DNA of 44,853 nt from Caproiciproducens sp. MSJ-32 (GCF_018918055.1 NZ_JAHLPS010000007.1:1-44853), one strand, 5' to 3'; counted from the first letter of the stretch, positions 18,108-27,314 are shown. Numbers and translations are program-made. Notes: generated by a model not told the origin, from the letters alone.

Positions 18108-19139
18108 TTATTTTACCATAAAAATATTAAATAACATTAATTCTAATTCCATAGTTTTATCGTTACTACTGGATTTTAATAAAATTTCAGTTCTTAGACA
18201 AATATCTAAAATTTCTTTTAATTGGTTAAGTGTAAATTTACTACTTTGATTAATTAATTTTTCACAAATAAAGGTAGGCAATTTATATTTACTTGTAATA
18301 TTAGCAATACTGTAACCTTTATTTTTTAAAAGCTTTATTTCATATAATCTTTTAAAGTGATTTTCAATATTAGTTATTATAAGCATATGCTGATCACTTT
18401 TAAATAAAAGTTCATCTAACAAGTCTATTGCTCTTTCTGCTTTTCTCATTGAAATCAAATCTATTAAATCAAAAATATCATCTTCGCTGGATTTCAATAC
18501 TAACTTATCAATATCTTTTTTAGTTATTTCCCTGCCCTCAGTATAAGCTATTATTTTATCTGCTTCTCTATTTATTATATCAAAGTTATTTGTTACCTTT
18601 TCAGCAAAATATCTCGCTTCAACCTTTTTTATATCTTTGCCTCTTTTTTTAAATACTTCTTCTACCTTCTTATAATATCTATCTTTTTTTAATCTATCAA
18701 AATGCACTACTTTAGAAACTTTATCTAAAGAAATTAATTTTTTATTCTTTTTAGGCGTATCTCTTTTATCATTAAATAAATAATACATAACCACTATAGT
18801 ATAGGGCGGAATATCCTTTAAGTATTCTGTTATTTCCTTATATAATTTACTTAAGGAACTATCAGTTTTATCCTTTAAAAATTCTGCCCGATATATAACA
18901 ACTGCTTTTTTTTCTCCCATAAAAGGCATTGTTTCGCAGGCATTTAAAATTTCATCAAAATTTGTATTAAGACCATCTAATCTAATACAATTTAGGTCTT
19001 TCATTGATTTATCTACAACTGAGTTAACTACTAAATCTACACCTTCTTTAATTAATTCTTCATCTAACCCACAGAAAATATATGAATTACTTATTTTACC
19101 TTTTTTTATTTCTTCTTCTAACGTATCAAAATCTATCAA
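18108..19139 (-). CDS. holA: DNA polymerase III subunit delta
   Basis: A 343-residue clamp-loader wrench. It has the N-terminal AAA+-like domain opening IDFDTLEEEIKKGKISNSYIFCG, the NFDIINREADKI segment of domain II and a helical collar domain at the C terminus (LISMRKAERAIDLLDELLF). Delta has no working ATPase site, and none is seen here. It opens the sliding clamp within the clamp loader. The start is TTG with AAGGAAGGG upstream. It follows comEC by 16 bases on the same transcript; the comEC-holA pairing is conserved in Firmicutes. Confidence 0.92.
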   Translation of the reverse strand: MIDFDTLEEEIKKGKISNSYIFCGLDEELIKEGVDLVVNSVVDKSMKDLNCIRLDGLNTNFDEILNACETMPFMGEKKAVVIYRAEFLKDKTDSSLSKLYKEITEYLKDIPPYTIVVMYYLFNDKRDTPKKNKKLISLDKVSKVVHFDRLKKDRYYKKVEEVFKKRGKDIKKVEARYFAEKVTNNFDIINREADKIIAYTEGREITKKDIDKLVLKSSEDDIFDLIDLISMRKAERAIDLLDELLFKSDQHMLIITNIENHFKRLYEIKLLKNKGYSIANITSKYKLPTFICEKLINQSSKFTLNQLKEILDICLRTEILLKSSSNDKTMELELMLFNIFMVK

Positions 19140-19155
19140 AGCAATCTACCCTTCC

Positions 19156-20847
19156 TTAATAAAATGGAATAATTTTATCTTTAATTAAAACTATTTTGCT
19201 GAAGCTTCCATTCTTAAAATCTATTATATCATATGTCCCTATAATTTCATCTTTTGATACTTTTAATAAATATTTTTTATTATAGCCTTCTAAGAGTAGA
19301 TTATTATTATATCTTTTAAGTTTAAATTTGTTTCCTATATTCACACTATTAAAATCATTATATTCTTCCTTTGCCATAGTTATTTTCTCAAACTTTTCTT
19401 TCTCAATATTATTTTTAGTATAAAATAACTTTTTAGAAGTCTTATAACTTATAGAAATAACACCTTCTTGATAATATTCTATTTTAGGATAAGGAGTATA
19501 AAGGAGATTAAAAATATAAACTAATCCTAATAATAATGGAAAAATTATAATTCTTTTTAAATGTTTCTTATAAAAATAAACAGTTATCATAATTATGCAA
19601 TAAAACTTTGCAATATTTTCATTCAAATAAATTATATTAGGACTTAACCCCTTTAATATTCCTGTTAAAACATCAATAATTCTAGTTATATAAAAAGAAA
19701 GAAATATTAAATAGTTAAACAAAGGTTTTATTTTAATAAATAAAAGCAGTAAGTTTCCAATAACAACTATAATATTCATTAGAGGAAGAACTATTAAATT
19801 CCCAAATAAAAATCCTATAGAAAACTCCTTAAAGGAATAAACTAATATCGGAAAAGTAAATATTTGTGAAGAAATACAAATTGATATGCCTTCCCTTATA
19901 TATTTAGGCATCCTATAAAGTTTTTTATTTATTTTCTTATTAAATAATATTATTCCTAAGGTTGCTAAAAAACTTAATTGAAACCCTATATTAAATATAC
20001 TATAGGGCTTGAATAATATAATTATTATTCCCCCTAAAGATAGACCAGCTAAAGGATTATAGTTCCTTTTAAAACTCATTGCAAAGCTTGTTGTTAGCAT
20101 CATTATATAAGATCTAACAGTAGCTAAAGCTGCTCCAGTAAAAATAACATAGAAAACTGATAAAATTGCAGCAGCTTTTTCTCCAAAAAATCTCTTTATA
20201 ATTGAATATACTATTGCCATATGTAGCCCTGAAACTGATAGGGCATGTAATATCCCAAGTTTTTTCATATCCATTTCATCACTATTATCTAAGTACTCTG
20301 TATATCCAAAAGATATTGAAGTAATTATAGCTGCCCTTCTATAACCCAATTTTGATCTTAAATTATAAAATATTTTTTCTCTTAAATTATAAACTTTACT
20401 AATCAAATCACTTTTTAAATGCTTATAACTCTCTACTTTATAACTTCCTAATACTCCCCTTTCTCTATTAATATCCTTTTTAAAAGTTCCCTTAACCTTT
20501 ATTCTATCACCAGACGAAATTTCTTTTATATTTCCAGATAAATATACAGTTCTTCCTTTTATTTTTCCAATTGCTCCATAAAGCTTTGTACTCTCTATCC
20601 TTATTTCCTGATCCTTACTAAAATTGATATTATAATAATTATAACTATTTATTATTGGTACAAAGAAAAAAATCATAACTAATAATGAAAATTTTATCCC
20701 ATTAAAAAGTACTAATAAAATAAAAAAGCAGCTAGCAATAATTGTTGCTAGCCATTTGCTTTCATTAAACAAAACATAAATATAAGTTCCACATATAAAA
20801 GATAAAAAAATATATAATAATACATTTATTCTATAATTATAATTCAA
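19156..20847 (-). CDS. comEC: ComEC/Rec2 family DNA-uptake channel protein lacking the nuclease-like domain
   Basis: A 563-residue membrane protein. Two N-terminal helices are followed by an outside OB-type domain (about residues 70-145). The competence core begins with GILHALSVSGLHMAIVYSI (about 200) and has roughly ten hydrophobic helices. After the last helix only about 110 residues remain, with no HxHxDH metal motif, so the metallo-beta-lactamase-like C-terminal domain of full ComEC (usually 750-800 residues) is missing. The frame is clean, so this looks like a natural short form. The start is TTG behind GGGTGA. The previous gene ends 22 bases upstream. Confidence 0.88.
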   Translation of the reverse strand: MNYNYRINVLLYIFLSFICGTYIYVLFNESKWLATIIASCFFILLVLFNGIKFSLLVMIFFFVPIINSYNYYNINFSKDQEIRIESTKLYGAIGKIKGRTVYLSGNIKEISSGDRIKVKGTFKKDINRERGVLGSYKVESYKHLKSDLISKVYNLREKIFYNLRSKLGYRRAAIITSISFGYTEYLDNSDEMDMKKLGILHALSVSGLHMAIVYSIIKRFFGEKAAAILSVFYVIFTGAALATVRSYIMMLTTSFAMSFKRNYNPLAGLSLGGIIIILFKPYSIFNIGFQLSFLATLGIILFNKKINKKLYRMPKYIREGISICISSQIFTFPILVYSFKEFSIGFLFGNLIVLPLMNIIVVIGNLLLLFIKIKPLFNYLIFLSFYITRIIDVLTGILKGLSPNIIYLNENIAKFYCIIMITVYFYKKHLKRIIIFPLLLGLVYIFNLLYTPYPKIEYYQEGVISISYKTSKKLFYTKNNIEKEKFEKITMAKEEYNDFNSVNIGNKFKLKRYNNNLLLEGYNKKYLLKVSKDEIIGTYDIIDFKNGSFSKIVLIKDKIIPFY

Positions 20848-20869
20848 ATGGCATCACCCATTATAATTA

Positions 20870-23368
20870 TTACCATTTTCTTATAATTATTTCAGAAACT
20901 AATAAGATAAATAATAGAACTGACACTATTATTAAATCTATTAATGCATAACTATAATTTTTTATAAAAATTAATATTCCGGCAGTTATTATAAATAGCA
21001 TTATAAAAATCATTAAAAGTTTTAATCCCTTATAATCTCCTCTTTTTATAAAAGTACAATTTATTATTGTATCAATAAATAACATTAAAGAAATTAAACA
21101 ATATGCAAGAATATCTACGTTTTTTATTTTTACATAGATCAAAATTAAAGGTAATACTGCAAATAAAACTCCTCTTAATATTATTTTATTATCGTTTGTA
21201 TTATATTTTCCGTATATCATATTAATTAATATTATAGGGGTTAATAAGAATACATTAAAAAAAGATATAAAATAGTACTCAATCATATAATTATTATTTA
21301 AAAGCTGATTGAAGCTAAAAAATAATATCTCTGATAATAAAGTAATTACATATATTGCAATCCCTCTATCCATTCCTTCAAAAACATACTTGCTTTCTCT
21401 TAAAATATTCAAAAATGCTTGAATCGAACTGTTATGTGTATATATATCTCCAAGATTTTTTAATATCTCTGATACCTTGCCTTTAAATATTCCTATTTTT
21501 GATAAATTAATCAAGGAAACGTCTGGTAAGGTTTCACCTTCAATTGCAAAACTATATCCATCCTCATTATATAAAGATACAAGATTATACTGCTGTTCTT
21601 GAGTTAACTGGCAATATATTCTTGTCTTGGAAACTCTTTTTAAAAATTCTTCTTGTTTTAAAAATTCAAGTTCCTGTCCTGAAGTTACTTGTTCTTCAGA
21701 AGATATTAAGTTTATTTTTTTCCCTAATACCTGGGCTGCCATTTTATTATCATCTGTAAATATAATTGGTAATACTCCTTTTTGTCTAAGTTCATTAATT
21801 TCATCAGGGATAGTATCTATTATAGGATTTTCCATAGCAATAATTCCTGCAAATACAAGATTACTCTCAATATTTTCAGATTCTGAAGGTTCATAATTAA
21901 ATGATCTATATGCAAAAGCTTCAGTAATAAGTCCTTCTTTTGAAAAATTTAGGGCAACTAGCTTTATTTTAATTATATCTTCTGAAGTTAATTCTTTTTC
22001 TACACCATTTAATAAAATGCTTGTACAAGCATTTAATACATCATCAAGTTCACCTCTAACATTTGCCCTGTAGCCATTTCTATTTTTATTTATAGTTGTA
22101 GTCATTTTTTTATTTATATCTCTTGCTATTTCAAAAATCCTTTTATTTTTAGCTTCTAAATTATTTTTGTATATAGATCTCGTAACTCCATACCTTAAAT
22201 AAGCTACTTCAAATATATCTCCTTTTGACCAATTATTATCAATATTATATTTAGCATTATTACAAAGAATTGATATATCTAATATTCTTCTAATATTTAT
22301 ATCGCTAATATCAGCATCCTTTGCTAAATAAATTTGATCATTAGTATAAATCTTATCAACATATAGTTCATTTTTAGTTATAGTACCAATTTTTTTTAAG
22401 AATAATATTTTTATTTCTTTTAATAAAACTAATGAAGAAAAATTCATTAACTCTATTCCATAGTCAGTAATTAGTTTATTTTTTATATACTTTTCATAAT
22501 ATATTATAACTAAGGGTATTAATATAGATATCATGGCAAAAAGTGAGTTTGCCATTAAGGGTAATTTGCTAGATAATGATCCAGGAAAAATTGCAACTAA
22601 GATTATTTGTAATATTATTAGACATATTTGAACTTTGAATAAAGAATTATAAGTTTTATCTATAATAATATCCTTTTTTCTTTTAAATTTTTTTAATCTG
22701 CTTAATACTTTTCCTAATTGAGTATTATTACCAGTTTCTATTACAATTCCACTACCTGATCCTTCTTTTATTACTGAACCTCTAAAAATTATATTATTTA
22801 TTTCTCCAATAGAATTAGGTTTTTCATCCATTTTAATTGAATATTTATTTTTTAATAAATTGTCACCAGTTATATTTCTCTCATCAACTTTTAAATCTTT
22901 ACTCTCTATAATTCTAACATCTGCACCAATAAAAGAATTTTTCCTAAAATAAACAATATCACCTTTCACTAAATTTTCTGCTTCTATTAGCCTTTCTACA
23001 CCATTTCTAAGTACTAAAACTTGGGAAGTATTTAAGCGTTGCAAAAGTTCCATTTCCTTTTTATTCAAAAATTCATTATATAATTTTAATCCTAAATAAA
23101 ATAATAAAATTATTAATGAAATAATTCCTAATAAATAAAACTTATTTAATAAAAATAAAATTATACATAAAATATGAATATATATATTTTTTTCTTTAAA
23201 TAAATCAAAGAAAATTTGTAAGTTAGTCTTAGTATAAGGTAAACTAATAAAATTATCTCCAAATTGACTTTTTCTTAAATTAACTTGCTCTTCATTTAAT
23301 CCGCTATAAATATTACTTTCTAATTTTTCAACTACTTTAGACCAGCTTTCACTATAATATTCTTTCAT
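20870..23368 (-). CDS. P-type ATPase-like membrane protein without the catalytic aspartate
   Basis: An 832-residue protein with the whole P2-type layout: a cation-ATPase N domain (residues 1-50), paired helices at 60-97, an actuator domain with VDERNITGD (161-169, TGE changed to TGD), helices at 245-290, P and N domains, and six C-terminal helices. The phosphorylation motif DKTGT is replaced by KKIGT (325-329), so the phosphorylated Asp is lost. The hinge TGDGxNDxP is IEGETLPDVSL, and the MxTGD motif is FTDDN. It cannot pump ions by the known mechanism. The frame is open throughout, which argues for a kept pseudoenzyme. The start is chosen at the ATG behind GGGGGAGGGG; the upstream extension has no ribosome site. 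It lies between spoVAE and comEC. Confidence 0.85.
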   Translation of the reverse strand: MKEYYSESWSKVVEKLESNIYSGLNEEQVNLRKSQFGDNFISLPYTKTNLQIFFDLFKEKNIYIHILCIILFLLNKFYLLGIISLIILLFYLGLKLYNEFLNKKEMELLQRLNTSQVLVLRNGVERLIEAENLVKGDIVYFRKNSFIGADVRIIESKDLKVDERNITGDNLLKNKYSIKMDEKPNSIGEINNIIFRGSVIKEGSGSGIVIETGNNTQLGKVLSRLKKFKRKKDIIIDKTYNSLFKVQICLIILQIILVAIFPGSLSSKLPLMANSLFAMISILIPLVIIYYEKYIKNKLITDYGIELMNFSSLVLLKEIKILFLKKIGTITKNELYVDKIYTNDQIYLAKDADISDINIRRILDISILCNNAKYNIDNNWSKGDIFEVAYLRYGVTRSIYKNNLEAKNKRIFEIARDINKKMTTTINKNRNGYRANVRGELDDVLNACTSILLNGVEKELTSEDIIKIKLVALNFSKEGLITEAFAYRSFNYEPSESENIESNLVFAGIIAMENPIIDTIPDEINELRQKGVLPIIFTDDNKMAAQVLGKKINLISSEEQVTSGQELEFLKQEEFLKRVSKTRIYCQLTQEQQYNLVSLYNEDGYSFAIEGETLPDVSLINLSKIGIFKGKVSEILKNLGDIYTHNSSIQAFLNILRESKYVFEGMDRGIAIYVITLLSEILFFSFNQLLNNNYMIEYYFISFFNVFLLTPIILINMIYGKYNTNDNKIILRGVLFAVLPLILIYVKIKNVDILAYCLISLMLFIDTIINCTFIKRGDYKGLKLLMIFIMLFIITAGILIFIKNYSYALIDLIIVSVLLFILLVSEIIIRKW

Positions 23369-23440
23369 TCTGCCCCTCCCCCGTAAAATAATTATACATT
23401 TTAATTTTACAATTATTATAATTAAATTTCTACAAAAAAG

Positions 23441-23489
23441 CTGAAACATTGAAAATTAAAAAGATTAATTTATATTTTCAATGTTTCAG
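23441..23489 (-). terminator. Terminator of the spoVA operon
   Basis: CTGAAACATTGAAAAT and its exact complement form 16-base arms, followed by CTTTTTTGTAG on the minus strand, between spoVAE and the ATPase-like gene. Confidence 0.85.
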
Positions 23490-23515
23490 TTATTAATTTT
23501 ATATTTAATATTTTA

Positions 23516-23872
23516 TCAAGATTTTGTCTTTGGATTAAAAAATACTGCAACCAGATAACCAAAAAATACTGATGCAGTTATGCCTGATGCTGTTCCCTCT
23601 ATTCCACCTGTTAATATTCCTGCTATTCCTTTTTCATCTACTGCTTTCATAACCCCCTTAGCTAGGGAATTTCCAAAGCTAGGTAACGGAACTGAAGCCC
23701 CAGCACCACCTATTTCTATTAATTTATCATATATTCCAAATGCACCTAATACAACTCCTATTAATAAAAAGGTAACTAATATATTAGCTGGAGTAAGTTT
23801 TGTAGTATCTAAGATAATCTGCCCTATAACACATATTAACCCACCGACTATAAAGGCACTTAAATACTCCAT
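23516..23872 (-). CDS. spoVAE: Stage V sporulation protein AE (SpoVAEb type)
   Basis: A 118-residue membrane protein with about four helices. It opens MEYLSAFIVGGLICVIGQII and is closely related to SpoVAC in fold and sequence. It is part of the channel that moves dipicolinic acid and calcium into the forespore and out at germination. GGAGGTGAAA precedes the start, which overlaps the spoVAD stop by one base. It is the last gene of spoVAC-spoVAD-spoVAE and is followed by a terminator. Confidence 0.93.
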   Translation of the reverse strand: MEYLSAFIVGGLICVIGQIILDTTKLTPANILVTFLLIGVVLGAFGIYDKLIEIGGAGASVPLPSFGNSLAKGVMKAVDEKGIAGILTGGIEGTASGITASVFFGYLVAVFFNPKTKS

Positions 23873-24909
23873 TATTTTTCACCTCCATTACTATTAAATT
23901 CAATTGCAACAGCATGAGCAATTCCAGGAATACTTTCTCCTTGTTGGGTAGAAGTTGGACTCATTAGTGCTCCTGTTGAAATTAGAAGTATCTTTTTAAT
24001 TTCCTTATTCATTAATTTTCCATAAAAATATGAACAAGCTACGCTGGCTGAACATCCGCATCCACTACCGCCTGAATTTGTTCCTTGTTTTTCATCATCA
24101 AATATTAAATCTCCACAATCATAATAAATATCTCTAATATTATAACCTTGCTTTTCTAATAGTTGTAAAGTTATTTCTTTCCCTACTTTTCCTAAATCTC
24201 CTGTTACAATGGCATCATAATATTTTTCTCCTCTTTCTGTATCTTCTAAATGCTTTACTATTGTATCAACTGCAGCTGGCGCCATTGCAGCTCCCATATT
24301 ATTTGAATCTTTAATTCCATAATCTTTTACTAAACCTGTAGTTACATATGTTACCTCCGGAAAATTTCCTTCTTTCCCCAAAATCATTGCTCCTGCTCCA
24401 GTTACAGTCCATTGCGATGTAGGACGCCTTACAGAACCATATTCTAATGGGAATCTAAATTGTCTTTCTGAAGAACTAAAATGGGATACGGTTGCTGCTA
24501 TAGTATAATCTGCAAAGCCTCCATCTATCATCATGGCTGCTAGACTTAATGATTCTGTCATAGTAGAGCACGCCCCAAACAATCCAAAAAATGGTATATT
24601 AATATTTCTTGCTGCAAAGCAAGTAGAAGTTAATTGATTTAATAAATCTCCTGCAAAAATATAATTTATGTCTTCTTGTTTCAAATTTGCACTTTCTATT
24701 GCCTTAATTACTGTTTGATAAAACAATTCACTTTCAGCCTTCTCATAGCTCTCTTTGCCTAAAGTATCATCTTTTACAACCTCGTGGAAATATTGACCTA
24801 AAGGTCCTTCCCCTTCCTTAGGCCCTACCATTGAATATGTAGTAATAATTTTAGGAGGATTTTGCATTCTAACAGTTTGCACGCCTAATCTTTTTGTATT
24901 ACTATTCAT
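23872..24909 (-). CDS. spoVAD: Stage V sporulation protein AD
   Basis: A 345-residue soluble protein with a thiolase-like fold that binds dipicolinic acid for the SpoVA channel. It opens MNSNTKRLGVQTVRMQNPPK, and the motifs GLFGACSTMTESL and YDCGDLIFDDEKQ are typical. The Cys in GACST sits at the thiolase-type position, but no thiolase activity is known for the family. A GC-rich GGSGCGCSASVACS stretch is also usual here. It lies 15 bases after spoVAC. Normal length. Confidence 0.96.
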   Translation of the reverse strand: MNSNTKRLGVQTVRMQNPPKIITTYSMVGPKEGEGPLGQYFHEVVKDDTLGKESYEKAESELFYQTVIKAIESANLKQEDINYIFAGDLLNQLTSTCFAARNINIPFFGLFGACSTMTESLSLAAMMIDGGFADYTIAATVSHFSSSERQFRFPLEYGSVRRPTSQWTVTGAGAMILGKEGNFPEVTYVTTGLVKDYGIKDSNNMGAAMAPAAVDTIVKHLEDTERGEKYYDAIVTGDLGKVGKEITLQLLEKQGYNIRDIYYDCGDLIFDDEKQGTNSGGSGCGCSASVACSYFYGKLMNKEIKKILLISTGALMSPTSTQQGESIPGIAHAVAIEFNSNGGEK

Positions 24910-24924
24910 TTCTAATCCCCTTTC

Positions 24925-25395
24925 CTAAAATCTCTGAGATAAATAATATATTATTCCTACTACTACTGAACTTCCTATTCCATAAACTAATACCGGTCCT
25001 GCTATAATGAACATCTTAGCTGCAACACCAAATATAAAACCTTCCTTTTTGAATTCCATAGCAGGTGAGACAACTGAATTTGAAAATCCTGTAATTGGTA
25101 CTAAAGTACCTGCTCCAGCAAAGGATGCAATTTTATCATAAACTCCAATTCCGGTTAAAACAGCTCCTAAAAAAACCATTATTGCTGGCACTAACATCTT
25201 TGTCGTTTCTTCATCAAAACCTCCATAATTAATAAGAAGCATATGTATTATCTGTCCTATCAGACATATTAAACCTCCTACCCAAAAAGCATTAATACAA
25301 TTTTTAATTATTTTGGGCTTTGGTTCTGTTTCTTTTGTAATAGTCTGAAAGTCCTTAATGATTTCATTTTCACTCATATTTTTCTTTTTAGACAT
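24925..25395 (-). CDS. spoVAC: Stage V sporulation protein AC
   Basis: A 156-residue membrane protein with about four helices after a charged 30-residue N terminus. It contains NAFWVGGLICLIGQIIHML and GAGTLVPITGFSNSV, both strongly conserved in the family. In Bacillus SpoVAC acts as a mechanosensitive channel during spore germination. AAGGAAG precedes the ATG. It starts the spoVA group 184 bases after sigF, with its own candidate forespore promoter (25431-25460). Confidence 0.95.
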   Translation of the reverse strand: MSKKKNMSENEIIKDFQTITKETEPKPKIIKNCINAFWVGGLICLIGQIIHMLLINYGGFDEETTKMLVPAIMVFLGAVLTGIGVYDKIASFAGAGTLVPITGFSNSVVSPAMEFKKEGFIFGVAAKMFIIAGPVLVYGIGSSVVVGIIYYLSQRF

Positions 25396-25430
25396 TTTTA
25401 TACTTCCTTTCTAAATATTATGTGTAATTT

Positions 25431-25460
25431 TATTATTCCAAATCTTTCACTTTATAATAC
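25431..25460 (-). promoter_or_regulatory. Candidate forespore (sigma-F/sigma-G type) promoter of spoVAC
   Basis: GTATT (25460-25456), a 15-base spacer and TGGAATAATA (25440-25431) on the minus strand, 36 bases before the start. It is nearly the same as the candidate before gpr. Confidence 0.45.
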
Positions 25461-25482
25461 TGATATTTTTTGGCAAATAAAT

Positions 25483-25515
25483 AGTCAATTGAATTTTAGT
25501 ATAATTCAATTGACT
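25483..25515 (-). terminator. Possible terminator after sigF
   Basis: AGTCAATTGAATT and AATTCAATTGACT are perfect 13-base arms around a 7-base loop, in the sigF-spoVAC gap. The T tract on the minus strand is poor, so partial read-through into spoVA is likely. Confidence 0.5.
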
Positions 25516-25579
25516 TTCATTTCATTTCCCTATTCATTTTTTTCATAATTTTCTCCTTGCTTCTTTTGTATTTTTAAGT

Positions 25580-26335
25580 TTATTCTTCTAATTTTTGTTT
25601 CATTATTCCAAGGACTTTCTTTTCTATCCTTGAAACCTGTACCTGACTTATTCCTAACATCTTGGCTACTTGAACCTGAGTTTTATCTTTAAAATATCTA
25701 AGCATTATTATTTGTCTTGACTTCTCATCTAAACTTCTCAATGCTTCTTTAAGGGCAATTTTATTAATCATTTCACTATCATCTTCAGCTTTTTCACTTA
25801 ATTTATCAATTAAAAGAACTGGCGCTCCATCGTCTTGATGAATAGTATCATATAAATATTGCATATTGTTTACAGAATCTAATGCAAATAATATTTCGTC
25901 TTTATCTATTCCAGAGAATTTTGACAATTCTTCAATTGTAGGCTCCCTATTTAATTTCTTTGTTAATTTTTCTTTATCAAAATGAAGCTTTCTTGCTAAA
26001 GTCTTAACATTTCTGCTCACTTTAATTATTCCATCATCTCTGATGAATCTTTTTATTTCACCTACTATCATTGGTACAGCATAAGTTGAAAACTTAACAT
26101 TGAAACTTCCTTCAAAATTATTTATAGCCTTTACTAGGCCGATAGAACCTATTTGAAAAATATCTTCATAATCATATCCACGATTAAGAAACTTTTTGCT
26201 TATTGATGCTACTAAAGGAAGATTCATTTCTATTACTTTATTCATAGCTTCCTGATCGCCAGCTTTTGCTAAGGGTATCAATTTTGAATTATCATCATAA
26301 TTGTACGCCTCTTTCCTCATAATTCCGTTTTCCAT
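25580..26335 (-). CDS. sigF: RNA polymerase sigma factor SigF
   Basis: A 251-residue sporulation sigma factor, the first forespore-specific one. Region 2 is seen in NRGYDYEDIFQIGSIGLVKA and FSTYAVPMIVGEIKRFIRDD. Region 3 is around residues 120-160. Region 4 ends with the helix-turn-helix QVAKMLGISQVQVSRIEKKV. It is held by SpoIIAB until SpoIIAA is dephosphorylated. The start is placed at the ATG (26335) because AGGTGA lies six bases before it; a GTG three codons earlier lies within that ribosome site and abuts the spoIIAB stop. Confidence 0.96.
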   Translation of the reverse strand: MENGIMRKEAYNYDDNSKLIPLAKAGDQEAMNKVIEMNLPLVASISKKFLNRGYDYEDIFQIGSIGLVKAINNFEGSFNVKFSTYAVPMIVGEIKRFIRDDGIIKVSRNVKTLARKLHFDKEKLTKKLNREPTIEELSKFSGIDKDEILFALDSVNNMQYLYDTIHQDDGAPVLLIDKLSEKAEDDSEMINKIALKEALRSLDEKSRQIIMLRYFKDKTQVQVAKMLGISQVQVSRIEKKVLGIMKQKLEE

Positions 26336-26344
26336 ATACTTCAC

Positions 26345-26776
26345 CTAACTTACTGAGTTAAATTTCTTCTTCATAATTACTTTTGTCCCTTTACCTTCTT
26401 CGCTTACTACTTCTAAACTATCCATGAATGTTTCCATAACAGTAAAGCCCATGCCAGATCTTTCTAACTCAGGTTTAGAAGTATAAAGTGGTTCCATAGC
26501 CTTTTTTACATCTTTTATTCCCACTCCAAAATCTTCTACTATTATGGTAACTTCATTTCCGCTTATAGTAGCCTCTATTCTAATTATGTCCTCTTTTCTA
26601 TTTTCATAACCATGAATTATAGAATTTGTTACAGCTTCTGATACTGCTGTCTTTACATCTGATAATTCCTCAATTGTAGGGTCTAATTGGGATACAAATG
26701 CTGCAATTGCAACCCTTGCAAACCCCTCATTTTGGGATTTACTCATTAATTCTATACAAACTCTATTATCTACCAT
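26345..26776 (-). CDS. spoIIAB: Anti-sigma F factor and kinase SpoIIAB
   Basis: A 143-residue GHKL-type protein kinase that binds SigF and phosphorylates SpoIIAA. The Bergerat ATP fold is seen in [12 protein letters not shown] (N box), [10 protein letters not shown] (G1) and SGMGFTVME (G2). GGAGGGG stands seven bases before the ATG. It is the middle gene of the spoIIA operon. Length and motifs match the family. Confidence 0.97.
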   Translation of the reverse strand: MVDNRVCIELMSKSQNEGFARVAIAAFVSQLDPTIEELSDVKTAVSEAVTNSIIHGYENRKEDIIRIEATISGNEVTIIVEDFGVGIKDVKKAMEPLYTSKPELERSGMGFTVMETFMDSLEVVSEEGKGTKVIMKKKFNSVS

Positions 26777-26791
26777 ATTTAAACCCCTCCA

Positions 26792-27127
26792 TTACATACT
26801 CTTAATCGCTTCATCTAAGCTTTTATGCATATTAATTATTTTATACATACCTGATAATTCAAAAACTTTGCCAACACTCTTATTTATTTCTGTAACGCAT
26901 ATCTTACCATTTCTATTCTGCATTTTTTTATATCTTCCTATAACTACCCCAATTCCAGAACTATCCATAAAAGTTACTCCCTTAAAATTTAAAATAACTT
27001 TCTTTATGTTATCCCTATCTATTCTATCATCTATCTTTACTCGTACCTCTTCAGCACTGTGATGATCAAGTTCCCCCATTAAGGTAACAATCAATTTATC
27101 TTCACATTTATCAAACTTAAGATACAT
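26792..27127 (-). CDS. spoIIAA: Anti-anti-sigma F factor SpoIIAA
   Basis: A 111-residue STAS-domain protein. The phosphorylated serine lies in VTFMDSSGIGVVIGRYK (Ser57 by comparison with Bacillus Ser58). When dephosphorylated by SpoIIE it frees SigF from SpoIIAB. It is the first gene of spoIIAA-spoIIAB-sigF. The ATG has only a weak AGGG eight bases upstream; a strong GGGAGGTG is 35 bases away with a hairpin between (27129-27170). Confidence 0.97.
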   Translation of the reverse strand: MYLKFDKCEDKLIVTLMGELDHHSAEEVRVKIDDRIDRDNIKKVILNFKGVTFMDSSGIGVVIGRYKKMQNRNGKICVTEINKSVGKVFELSGMYKIINMHKSLDEAIKSM

Positions 27128-27128
27128 A

Positions 27129-27170
27129 TAAGCTGCCCTAAGTTTATACTACCTAGAGCTTACACCTCCC
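27129..27170 (-). promoter_or_regulatory. Displaced ribosome site of spoIIAA with hairpin
   Basis: On the minus strand GGGAGGTG (27170-27163) abuts a hairpin closed by TAAGCT/AGCTTA (27162-27129), with a CTA/TAG pairing inside. One base later comes the ATG. Folding would bring the ribosome site next to the start. The stem is modest (6 plus 3 bp), and a weak internal AGGG offers an ordinary alternative. Confidence 0.4.
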
Positions 27171-27196
27171 TCATTTTATTACCTTCTTTTTCCATA

Positions 27197-27226
27197 ATTC
27201 TAACATATTATTTTATGCTTAGTCAA
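27197..27226 (-). promoter_or_regulatory. Candidate promoter of the spoIIA operon
   Basis: TTGACT (27226-27221), an 18-base spacer and TAGAAT (27202-27197) on the minus strand, about 70 bases before spoIIAA. In Bacillus this operon uses sigma-H; I saw no good sigma-H match here. Confidence 0.4.
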
Positions 27227-27314
27227 ATAATTTATTCCATTTTTATGTAATTTATGTGATTAATTGTTTAAGTAACTTAAAATACAAACTAAAATTTAAT
27301 TTGCTATAAAAAAA

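Noticed and set aside
20870-23368. The ATPase-like gene as a simple pseudogene
   Set aside because: There are no stops or frameshifts over 832 codons, and the domain layout is complete. Loss is concentrated in catalytic motifs, which favours a kept pseudoenzyme.
23369-23449. N-terminal extension of the ATPase-like gene
   Set aside because: A very strong GGGGGAGGGG lies directly before the internal ATG, and the extension has no ribosome site.
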